From positions 434,001-498,000 of the forward strand of contig JALRMH010000004.1 of assembly GCA_026119935.1 (NCBI GenBank): DNA of 64,000 bases. Reading direction: 5' to 3'. This DNA comes from Endothia cerciana. Lineage: Eukaryota; Ascomycota; Sordariomycetes; Diaporthales; Cryphonectriaceae. Under the pieces are notes generated by a model. That model did no database searches. It saw nothing but the letters and a program-made list of their open reading frames with translations, and had not been told where the DNA came from. Positions 56,101-64,000 of this stretch are shown here, piece by piece. The stretch's first letter is position 1. Each line of letters starts with the position of its first letter. The position numbers were made by a program, and so were the translations under genes.

Positions 56101-57001
56101 TCAGCCGCCCCGCGGAGGAGTGTCCGCCTCAGGTTCTTCTCGTTCAGCAGCTGGGGAAGGGTCTGCTCCCAAGATTGCCAGTCAACAGGCTTTTACGGCT
56201 GCGGAGCAGTCTACTCCCAAAACTGTAGGGGGGCGGCCACCACAACGCTCTACTACTTCAGTTCCTCTGGCTCTGAACTCTCGTCGACAGATATCTCCAC
56301 GCGCTCAAAGCAGCCCCACCCGTCGTAGTCATGCAGACGAGGAGTCATTCCAAGGCCATTCGCGTAACTCAATTTCGCCTCCACCTGTGCAGCGGAAACA
56401 AACATGCTCGGGCCAGCCACAGGATAACGAGCCTGACGCTCCGAACGTCAATATCAGCATGATTGTCAATCCAAACGACAGCGTCGAGATGAAGGATCAG
56501 CAGAGCCTTCCGGTGCAGCGCGCTGTGCCACACATCATAGAATCGGTGGAGGACATGAACGAAAACGCTGAGCAGAAACCATACTCGGGCAAGTCATTGG
56601 CGCCAAAAGAAACCCCACAGAAATCAGAGCTACCACCCTTCACGACCGATGACTACGATGAAGGCAACATGTTGTTGCCGATTCCTTCTTCATCACCACC
56701 CAGAGCCTCGCCTCGTGGAAGCACTGGGCGGGACAAGGTCTGGTCGAACACAAGCCCTGCCAATTGCGCCACCCCGAAGCAAAAAGATATCCAGAGTCGC
56801 TTCTTCGTTTCATCATTCTTCAAGCCTTCGAGCGCAAAGATCCCGGCAAGAACGAATGGCGTTCCTAAGTATACGGCCGTTCCCTCGTCATCGGAGGAGG
56901 AGAGTGAGAAGGTGCACCGCAAGGAGAGCAGTAACGGCAAGAAGAGACGCAGGCGGAGCGAGAGCAAGTCAAGACAAACGATTGATCTGACTGATGACTA
57001 G
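53121..57001 (+). CDS. ULP2: ULP2-type SUMO protease (peptidase family C48), three exons
   Basis: Cysteine protease that removes SUMO, notably poly-SUMO chains, in the nucleus. Exons 53121-53144, 53212-54497, 54556-57001 (3756 nt, 1251 aa). The N-terminal half is charged and disordered, with an Asp/Glu tract of about 28 residues (53809-53886), followed by a PH-like region. The catalytic domain starts near WEMDRNYKVPLIYERTTINA and has LNDEIISFYARYL, His in INQSAHWYLAVIC (near 704), Asp in TLDSLDGNHSG (near 811), and Gln and Cys in PFQNNFTDCGVYLLGYLEEF (Cys near 862). About 100 low-complexity residues sit between His and Asp, as in the ULP2/SENP6-7 branch. The tail has basic NLS-like runs and ends in IDLTDD, a likely SUMO-interacting motif. 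The first exon codes just eight residues. Confidence 0.92.
53809..53886 (+). repeat. 9-bp coding repeat, acidic tract of the SUMO protease
   Basis: About eight copies of a GACGACGAG-type 9-bp unit encode an uninterrupted run of Asp-Asp-Glu. Copy-number change would keep the frame. Confidence 0.92.
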
Positions 57002-57763
57002 AGCCTTCCAATCAACAAAGTTGAGATGAAAGTACGGGCAGTGAAGGAGACGAGAGAGGACTTGATTAAGAATCACTTCAAGTGATGACGAAGTCGACTG
57101 TCATTGAAGAGAGCTGTGATTCGACCAAGGCCACGGTCCTTTGAGGAGGCAGTTCAGTCAGGAACCGCCTCATTCAAATTTTGATGTCGGTCCTGGTGGG
57201 ATCTGGTGGATCATGGCGTGGTGACGGCAAGGAAGCATCGCATTGGCGCCCACGGCAGGGCGCAAAGGAGTTGGAACGGATACATACCCGCTCGCATTTG
57301 CATAGGACAATTTTGCTTTCTGGTAACTCGGGCGACATGATAGTATCTCGGGATTTCAGTGTCGGCGGATCCCCGGGAAGAAGGACTCTGGGGACATAGT
57401 GAGCGTCTCATGAACGGTGTTCAAGGTAAGACAAGGTTTCCTTGAAGGGGGGCGGGCGGACGTTACTTGCTGGCCGATCTAGGCGATAAGAGGTGATCAC
57501 TACTACCTTGACACAGCTAGCTGCATACCTACAATAATAGCAGGTCGATGCAGTGAGGAATTCCCGTAATGAACATTCGCAGAACGCGTTGTGACGATTA
57601 TGCAAGTGTTGAGATGTAGTGGGTGCAGAGGAGTTGTCTTGTCCCCCAATACATGCATGCAATTTGATGCTACAATGCTGAAAATGCTCCTTGATCTTGT
57701 GGAACGCCGATCCGGCCACCTGGACGAGGCCCGTGGACTCCGTTGAACTTTTCCCCCTCTATT
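57002..57763. other. Intergenic between convergent ULP2-type gene and RRP9
   Basis: 762 bp of 3' flanks for two convergent genes. No supported gene and no conspicuous repeat. Confidence 0.6.
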
Positions 57764-59707
57764 CTACTCGTCGCCCGACGGAGAGTGTCTACCAACTCCG
57801 TTCGTCCGAACAACAGCCTCGTTCTGTACCCTCGGCACCTCAAAAACCATAGCCCCGTTCCGCCCGCCCGCCAACTTCTTCCACCGCCCCAGGCGGTGCT
57901 CCTTGCCGAGCGCAATGACTACACACAGCCCGTCCTTCCCGCGCTCACCCCGCTCGAAGGTCGAGATGTCGTTCACGACGCCCTTGACCAGGCCGAGGGC
58001 GGAGTCTGGCGTAGGTGAGTCCTCCTTCGACTTCTCAGCCTGCTTGGTTTGCTGTGGAGGGGAGGGTGGGGACGAGTGGCCGTTGACGCCGTTGGTCTGG
58101 GCCTGAGCAGCCTGTGCTTCGGGAAACTGAGTCTGTGGGTGGTGGGAGATGATGGCCCCTTCTTCGTCGGACGTGGCGCCTAGCACGCCCACGCGCTCGA
58201 TCCGCCGCCTGTCGTCGCTGAGCTTCCACACGCGGACGTAGCCGTCCCAGCTCCCTGACAGGATCACATCGCTGTAGGGTATGGTCTTGAGCGCGGTGAT
58301 CCATCGCGGTTGGGGCGGCGGTATGACCTTGGGATCGGGCTGCTTCTCCGCGGAGGCCTTGTCCAGCGCCAGCGCCGGCTCGATACCGTGGGCCTGCGGC
58401 AGCACGAACAGCGGCTTCTTCTTCTGCGTGCTCCACAGCGCCAGCGAGCCATTGTCACTGCCCGTGACGAACAGCTCGTCGTCGAGCATGGCTATACGGT
58501 CCATACTGCCCTCGTGCGCATTGGACTTGGGGTCCACGCCGGAGACGGTGTTCTTGGCGGCGTGCTTCTTGTCGGGCCCGCCGCCGCCGCGGAAGACGAG
58601 CTGCGTCTCCTCGACGACTTTCCATAAGCGGGCGGTGCGGTCCCGCGAGCCGACGCTGACGCAGCGTTCTTGGGACAGCGCGTCGATGTCGACGACGTGG
58701 TCTTGGTGACCGAACAGGGTTTCCACGTAGGCGAGCTCGTCTAGGGACCAGACCTTGACGGTGCGGTCTTTGGAGCACGAGTAGATCTGGTTGGTGCCAC
58801 GGCGGAAGGCCAGCCCGGTTACTGCGTCACGGTGCTGGGAGAAGGCTCGGATGGGTTTGAGGGTTTCGGCGTCATGGACGACCATCCTCCTGTCTGCGCC
58901 GGCAGTCACCACGTATTTCCCATCTTGTGATGCCGCCACCTTCAGGATCGGCCCTGTGTGGCCTTGGTAGGTCTTGTCCTTTGTCTTGCGCGTGTCGCCG
59001 CGGGTCGAGGCCAGTCGTTGCGGCTTCTTCTTGGGCGGCGCAGGAGGTTTCTTCGGCTTCTTCTTGGTCGTCTGCGGCCATTGGTACTGTGGCAGGTCTT
59101 GCAGCTTCCACTTGACCAGGAACATATCCCTGGAGACGGTGTAGGCGTAGGGGGCATATGTGGCTATTGACGTGACCACCTGGGAGTTCCACTTGAAGAT
59201 TGTATGTGATGCCTGCTCGAACAGCAGCTCGCCCGCAAGATTCCTGTAGACTTTTCCCTTGGCTTCCGCAATATCCTCTTGTAACCGCTCACCAATCTTC
59301 TCCCGCTCGGCAAGGATGTCGCGGTCGACGTCTTCGGCATCGAATCCATATTCCTCGTCCACCTCTTGCTTGATGTTCTCGAGATACCGTTCCGCCAGCC
59401 TCAACCGTCTCTCGGCAGCGGTCTCGCCCTCTGCCTCGGAGCCAGACTCGTCCTCGCTCCCTGAATGTAACTCATCTTCGCCCTCTGACACATCGTCGTC
59501 CTCAGAGTCGCTGCCTGATATGGAAGAGTCACGCTCGACTCTCTGCTTCTTCGGTGCAGGAGCACGGTTGCCTGCTGACCTCGTGCCGGCCGATCTCGAC
59601 TTTGACTGTGGGATCGAATTGGAAGACGTCGCTGTCCTCTTTTTCGGACCCTCCGCTGCCGATGCCTGTCTCTTCCTTTTCCCCGGAGCCGTGAAGAAGG
59701 ACGACAT
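57764..59707 (-). CDS. RRP9: RRP9 (U3-55K), U3 snoRNP WD40 protein
   Basis: Intronless, 647 aa from ATG 59707; the open frame continues 24 codons further upstream without an ATG. Specific WD40 component of the U3 small nucleolar RNP, needed for 18S pre-rRNA processing in the nucleolus. The N-terminus is basic then strongly acidic (NLS-like GKRKRQ, PKKQRVER, then SDSEDDDVSEGEDE). The conserved family helix ERYLENIKQEVDEEYGFDA comes before the propeller, whose blades include TYQGHTGPILKVAASQDGKY, FSQHRDAVTGLAFRRGT, LFGHQDHVVDIDALSQERC and RDRTARLWKVVEETQLVFRG. A Lys/Pro-rich insertion (KKKPKKPPAPPKKKP) lies before blade 2, and low-complexity inserts occur in the later blades. It is divergent from the proteasome subunit gene. 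Confidence 0.95.
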   Translation of the reverse strand: MSSFFTAPGKRKRQASAAEGPKKRTATSSNSIPQSKSRSAGTRSAGNRAPAPKKQRVERDSSISGSDSEDDDVSEGEDELHSGSEDESGSEAEGETAAERRLRLAERYLENIKQEVDEEYGFDAEDVDRDILAEREKIGERLQEDIAEAKGKVYRNLAGELLFEQASHTIFKWNSQVVTSIATYAPYAYTVSRDMFLVKWKLQDLPQYQWPQTTKKKPKKPPAPPKKKPQRLASTRGDTRKTKDKTYQGHTGPILKVAASQDGKYVVTAGADRRMVVHDAETLKPIRAFSQHRDAVTGLAFRRGTNQIYSCSKDRTVKVWSLDELAYVETLFGHQDHVVDIDALSQERCVSVGSRDRTARLWKVVEETQLVFRGGGGPDKKHAAKNTVSGVDPKSNAHEGSMDRIAMLDDELFVTGSDNGSLALWSTQKKKPLFVLPQAHGIEPALALDKASAEKQPDPKVIPPPQPRWITALKTIPYSDVILSGSWDGYVRVWKLSDDRRRIERVGVLGATSDEEGAIISHHPQTQFPEAQAAQAQTNGVNGHSSPPSPPQQTKQAEKSKEDSPTPDSALGLVKGVVNDISTFERGERGKDGLCVVIALGKEHRLGRWKKLAGGRNGAMVFEVPRVQNEAVVRTNGVGRHSPSGDE

Positions 59708-59818
59708 GGCTGGCTCGTTGTGGTGGTGCCTTTCCGAGTGCGAGAGCAGATAGCAGTCTTCGAGCGTGAACTTCCCCAACTTTCTCGACGGGCTCGAAAA
59801 TTTGAGAGAGCCCTTCTG

Positions 59819-59826
59819 AAATTTTT
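59819..59826 (-). promoter_or_regulatory. RRPE-like motif upstream of RRP9
   Basis: AAAAATTT on the minus strand, about 112 nt upstream of the RRP9 ATG. RRPE (AAAAATTT-type) marks rRNA-processing genes in yeasts; a second, shorter copy lies at 59797-59803. Confidence 0.4.
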
Positions 59827-59916
59827 GGAGGGGACCACTGGATTAGGATGAACCCCTGTGGTTGACGTAAAAGTTCGATTGGCTACACGGCCGGGAAACA
59901 GCGGGCCCGAACGAGA

Positions 59917-59928
59917 CTTATCGATAAG
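59917..59928. promoter_or_regulatory. Perfect 12-bp palindrome CTTATCGATAAG
   Basis: Inverted repeat in the middle of the RRP9/PRE1 divergent promoter, 162-173 bp from the PRE1 start and about 210 bp from RRP9. The form suits a homodimeric factor; the factor is unknown. Confidence 0.4.
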
Positions 59929-60089
59929 CGTGCAGGGCGGGCTGGGTGCGCGTTCGTGCTTGCCTGCTGGGAGACCTGAGAGCTGAGGTCACGGAAGCTT
60001 GGGTGCAGCCCAGAAGCTCTCTCCCTCCAACAACCAACCTCTAAATCCACAACCTCCCTCAAACACTTCGCAATACCGCAATAGCCAAG

Positions 60090-60912
60090 ATGTGAGTCGT
60101 CACGGGACTCTCCATTCCTGGTGAATCATGCGTGCTAAGTACACATCTGCAGGGAGGTTCTCCTGGGAATAACAGGCAAGGACTTTACGCTGATCGCGGC
60201 GTCCAAGGCCGCCATGCGAGGCGTCACCATCCTCAAGGCCGAGGATGACAAGACCCGGCAACTGAACAAGCACACCCTGATGGCATACGTCGGAGAGGCA
60301 GGCGACACTGGTGCGATCACCCTGGAGAATCTCGTCTTACAGTTGTCCTGTTGACGCTGACCTGCTACAGTGCAATTTGCCGAGTACATCCAAGCAAACG
60401 CCCAGCTCTACTCCATGCGCAACGAAACCGACCTGTCCCCCTCAGCACTCGCCAATTTCGTCCGCGGTGAGCTGGCGTCGAGCCTGCGGTCGCGGAAACC
60501 CTACAACGTCAACCTCCTGCTGGGAGGTGTCGACCCCATCACACACAAGCCCAGCCTGTACTGGCTGGACTACCTCGCGGCGTTGGCGTCAGTTCCCTAC
60601 GCTGCACACGGCTACGCACAGTATGTGACACACCAGATTCCTACGAGAGGTGGAACGTGGGTTGCTTGGGTAGAAGCCCGGTTGCTGATGCAAAGATCGA
60701 TCGCGAACAGATACTACTGCCTCTCCATCCTTGACAAGCACCACCATCCCGACATCACCCTGGCTCAGGGCATCAAGATCCTTAACATGTGTGCGGATGA
60801 GCTCAAGAGGAGGTTGCCGATTGATTTCAAGGGCATGACGGTTAAGGCGGTCACGAAGGACGGAATCGTGCCCATCGAGTTCGACAACAACAAGGTGGTC
60901 AAGAGTGCTTGA
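60090..60912 (+). CDS. PRE1: Proteasome subunit beta type (PRE1/beta-4), four exons
   Basis: Non-catalytic beta-4 subunit of the 20S core. Exons 60090-60091, 60153-60310, 60371-60620, 60711-60912 (612 nt, 203 aa). The start codon itself is split: exon 1 ends AT and exon 2 begins G, giving MEVLLGITGKDFTLIAASKA. It continues VQFAEYIQANAQLYSMRNET, RSRKPYNVNLLLGGVDP, SLYWLDYLAALASVPYAAHG and ILDKHHHPDITLAQGIKILN. No catalytic Thr-1 follows a propeptide, as expected for beta-4. Intron 3 (60621-60710, 90 nt) has no stop and keeps frame, so retention would insert 30 residues; the spliced form matches the family (GYAQ|YYCLSI). It is divergent from RRP9. Confidence 0.95.
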
Positions 60913-62437
60913 TCTGGGCCAGGTCTTGCAAGGCGTATGCGGCTTCTGGTTCCAGCCTAGATGAAGAAGGGCAGGACTCTGTATTATACCATGGCAGGGG
61001 ACATAGAGACATTTCAACGGACACGATCATGATGCATGGAAACCGCTCTCGGTGTCCCCTCGACTTGTATGCGAGATGACGTTGAATGGTGGCGAGGACG
61101 AGGCTGGCCCTTTGCAGATGACTCCCCTCCTCAATGCCCGTGATGTGCCAAGCCTCTTGGATTTGCAAGGCTAGTCATAAGCCGGTGTGATTGAGTTTTA
61201 ATACCGGATGCCACTACTGATCAATTATGCCCTAGCGGACTAGGCACTGAGACAGGAACACATCTCGGGGTTGGCGTCGGGTCCAGACCAGTCCGATGGC
61301 AATTTAGCATCTGAGGTCCTGGGCCCATGCCCAAACCAACGCCAGGAAGAAATTTCTTTGTATTTGGCAACAATCTGGTGCTTCATCTGGAGGGCGAGCA
61401 GAGACTTGGAGATTCCGGGTGCGCTGTAAATCAGGGGTGGCTCGTCACAATGTGTGTTGCAGAAGGGCACCTCATCGTCTGAGATGCAACTATTTCCGAT
61501 GGGTCTCGGTATCAGCATGGCTTGTCAATAAAACCCCGGGGTAAGAGGTAAATATTGACGTATAGTCCCATATATGTATATGTCTCTTTGATGTCGCAGG
61601 GTTAGCCTGCTTGGGGATGCTCTGCAAACACCGGTCGCAGGCCCTGAAGAAGCCCTACGCGTTTTCTAGGTGGTAGTACCAAGCGGTGAGATGTGACAAT
61701 CCGGCCGAAGCTGGGAAAACGAGGTGTCGTCTGTGAGACGCCTCCCCTGTACCGTAGCCATGTCGCCATAAAAGGTTGGTGGGCGACAGCGGTGAAGGCG
61801 GTTAGGCACTGCCACGAGCTGATGCCTTGCACAGACTGCTCTGACGTCGTTTGCCCCAAGTGAGGCTGCCCCAGCGGTGCCCCAGCGGTGGGTGCCCAAT
61901 AGAAGCCTGCCTAGATACAGTACCTGGAAGATTTGGCCACAGCAGACGGTGGCCCAAGGCCAAACCGTTCAGATGCGTTGTTGTGGCGGGCTTTAGGCTA
62001 CGTACGGTACAACGTACTCTCTCCCCCAGGTAGGTACATCGTGCCGCACCCAAAACTCGCGAGTCACCTAGGTACACAACACACCTGATAGTGCGGCAGG
62101 AGGCGACAACTGGTCCGTGCTAGGCTGGTCCCTTCCCGGCCCAGGTGGGTGGCCGACCTGGCGACCCAGTTGACATTTGGCCGCTAGTGGCTGCCGTCTA
62201 CAAAATCTTTTTCTCGCAGCTGAACCGGCTGACCTTCTCTCCCTTCCCAAACCAACATCACCAAACTCCCACATCAAACGACCCCCTTTCGTGTGTTCAG
62301 TTCTCCCCTTTTCCTTTTGAAGAATCCATTTTTTGTTTCTTCGAGAGGATTACTGAAGCCTTCTCATCCGGGGCCTTCTACTGCATAATCACAAAAAAGC
62401 GTGTCGCGAGACCACATAGACGGGCGCCGACGACGAA

Positions 62438-62463
62438 ACGAGACGAGACGAGACGAGACGAGA
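62438..62463. repeat. (ACGAG)n pentanucleotide repeat
   Basis: Four to five tandem copies of ACGAG in the presumed DED1 leader. Confidence 0.88.
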
Positions 62464-62622
62464 AGTTCTGATTTTTTTCGAGACCTTCTTTTCTCTCTGT
62501 TTTCTTCTGGTTCTGCCTTCTTGCGACGAGCAGCACCACGTAGACTCTCCTTGCGACGCCACTTTCCGTTCACTTTTTCCTTTCTTCGACTCGAGACCGC
62601 CTCGCGTTTACAAGGAAGGTGA

Positions 62623-62652
62623 ATGACTTCAGTCCACAACCCCACCACTTGA
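62623..62652 (+). other. Possible upstream open reading frame in DED1 leader
   Basis: ATG followed by eight codons and TGA (MTSVHNPTT), ending 59 nt before the main ATG. It is relevant only if the transcript begins upstream of it, which the C/T-rich sequence suggests. Confidence 0.35.
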
Positions 62653-62711
62653 GCAAACGAAGGTCAACAACACGAGAGCCTGTTCGGTTAAACACGACCT
62701 CCATCGCAATC

Positions 62712-64000
62712 ATGGCTGATCAGTTGAATATGGGCGGTCTGTCCCTTGGCGACGGTCAAGGACGCCCAGCCTACATTCCTCCCCACATGCGTGGAAAGAT
62801 GGGCGGTCCAGGTGGTCCTCCCCCAGGCCCTCCAGGCCCTCCTGGTCCTCCTGGCCCTCCTGGCCCTCTTGGCCCTCCTGGCCCTGGTCCTAACATGAAC
62901 GGTGGCCTCAACAACAGCGCCTGGAACAAGTATGTCGCCTTTTCTCTATGCTCTTGTCTTCTTCTGGCGTTAATGTGATGGCGGTGATACTAATCGTCTC
63001 CGCTCTAGCAACAGCAGCTTTAACGCCGGCAACAACTTCGATGGTCCTCCTCCTCCTCCTCCTCGACAGAGCTACGGCGGCGGTGGTCGCGGCGGCTACG
63101 GCGGCCGAGGTGGCATCAACACCAACGCCTACTCTGGTGGGCGCGGTGGCGGCTACGGAGGTAGGTCTTCTGCAGCCGGCTCCGGCGACGGCAGGTGGGA
63201 AGTGGACCCCGCCGATGGCAAGGGAAAACACGTCCCTGGCCCGCCCAACCCTCGCGTCGAGCGTGAGCTCTTTGGCACTGCCGACGACCCTTCCAAGCAA
63301 CACACCGGTATCAACTTTGAGAAGTACGACGACATTCCCGTCGAGGCTTCCGGCCACGACGTGCCCGAGCCTGTCCTCGAGTTCACCAACCCACCCCTGG
63401 ATGACCACCTGATCACCAACATCGGCATGGCTCGCTACAAGATCCCCACCCCTGTGCAGAAGTACTCCATCCCCATCGTCATGGGCGGCCGTGACCTGAT
63501 GGCCTGTGCCCAGACCGGTTCTGGCAAGACTGGTGGTTTCCTCTTCCCCATCCTATCCCAAGCCTTCCAGACCGGCCCCTCGGACGTCGTGAATGACCCC
63601 ATGCCTGGCGGTCAGTTCGGCAACCGTAGCCGCAAGGCCTACCCTACCTCACTCATCCTCGCCCCTACCCGTGAGCTGGTGTCCCAGATCTACGAAGAGG
63701 CGAGGAAGTTCGCCTACCGCTCCTGGGTCCGACCTTGCGTCGTCTACGGTGGTGCCGACATCGGCAGTCAGCTTCGCCAGATCGAGCGTGGCTGCGACCT
63801 CTTGGTGGCTACCCCGGGACGATTGGTCGACCTCATAGAGCGTGGTCGCATTTCCTTGAAGGCCATCAAGTACCTCGTCCTCGATGAGGCTGATCGCATG
63901 CTTGACATGGGTTTTGAGCCCCAGATCCGACGCATCGTGGAGGGCGAGGACATGCCTGGCGTCAGCGATCGCCAGACGCTCATGTTTTCTGCCACTTTCC
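62712..64000 (+). CDS. DED1: DED1-type DEAD-box RNA helicase, partial (3' end outside window)
   Basis: ATP-dependent RNA helicase that unwinds mRNA leaders in translation initiation. Exons 62712-62929 and 63009-64000 onward; about 403 residues are visible. The start MADQLNMGGLSL and the eIF4E-binding-like stretch AYIPPHMRGK match DED1. Next comes a collagen-like tract of repeated Gly-Pro-Pro (about residues 35-60), then RGG-rich sequence. The helicase core shows the Q motif (PTPVQKYSIPIV), motif I AQTGSGKT (near 240), Ia APTRELVSQ, TPGRLVDL, motif II LDEADRMLDMGFEPQIRRI (DEAD near 365) and motif III beginning FSAT at the window edge. Splice join AA|C AAC gives NK-free WN|NSSF. The C-terminal RecA domain lies beyond the window. 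Confidence 0.96.

Larger units (their letters stand above)
59708..60089. promoter_or_regulatory. Divergent promoter of RRP9 and PRE1
   Basis: A 382-bp spacer between head-to-head genes. It contains the RRPE-like motif AAAAATTT (59819-59826, minus), a related AAAATTT (59797-59803) and a perfect 12-bp palindrome CTTATCGATAAG (59917-59928). The side next to PRE1 is C/T- and CAA-rich, as in leaders. Confidence 0.65.
60913..62711. promoter_or_regulatory. Intergenic and long leader region of DED1
   Basis: 1.8 kb with no supported gene. The last 500 bp before the DED1 ATG is C/T-rich and holds an (ACGAG)n repeat (62438-62463) and a nine-codon upstream frame (62623-62652); it is probably a long mRNA leader. 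Direct repeats of about 11 bp (gtgccccagcgg type) occur at 61866-61888, and AGGTA-type short words near 62025-62075. Confidence 0.5.

Overview
The window is nuclear DNA of a filamentous ascomycete, most probably a Sordariomycete. The evidence is short GT-AG introns (about 50-180 nt) with CTGAC/CTAAC-like branch sites, GC-rich coding sequence, pyrimidine-rich leaders, and gene models that match the usual fungal families. I see no operons, tRNA or rRNA genes, CRISPR arrays or intact transposons. All exon joins below were worked out by hand from frame, splice-site and family-motif agreement, and every complete multi-exon model closes in frame.

Layout, left to right: aspartokinase (-), cytochrome P450 (-), mitochondrial half-ABC transporter MDL1-like (-), RTT103-like CID protein (-), clathrin light chain (+), COX7-like cytochrome oxidase subunit (-), mitochondrial helical-repeat protein (+), TLG2-type syntaxin (-), calmodulin (+), GH47 alpha-mannosidase (+), a small four-span membrane protein (+) and AP-1 gamma-adaptin (+). 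Then comes a gene-poor, microsatellite-rich belt (about 29.6-38.1 kb) with only a secreted DUF3455-type protein (+) and a broken 2EXR-like gene (-). After it follow an ELO fatty-acid elongase (-), COX6 (+), a chromodomain/HDA2-3-like heterochromatin protein (-), a secreted acid-sphingomyelinase-like phosphodiesterase (+), a ULP2-type SUMO protease (+), RRP9 (-), the proteasome subunit PRE1 (+) and the 5' two-thirds of a DED1 DEAD-box helicase (+) cut by the window end.

Functionally this is mostly housekeeping sequence. It covers membrane trafficking (clathrin light chain, AP-1 gamma, TLG2), the respiratory chain and mitochondria (COX6, COX7, MDL1, helical-repeat protein), nuclear RNA and chromatin work (RTT103, RRP9, DED1, ULP2, chromodomain protein), proteolysis and Ca2+ signalling. 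The genes do not form a metabolic cluster; the lone P450 has no biosynthetic neighbours.

The least ordinary features are: introns placed at or inside the start codon in several genes (PRE1 AT|G, calmodulin ATG|, COX7 ATGGC|, gamma-adaptin 10 nt); two microexons (20 nt in aspartokinase, 16 nt in calmodulin); the belt with many G/C homopolymers of 10 nt or more and dinucleotide repeats; a (CAA)n leader directly before the secreted-protein start codon; and the decayed 2EXR-like gene. I did not find evidence for a wholly new system.
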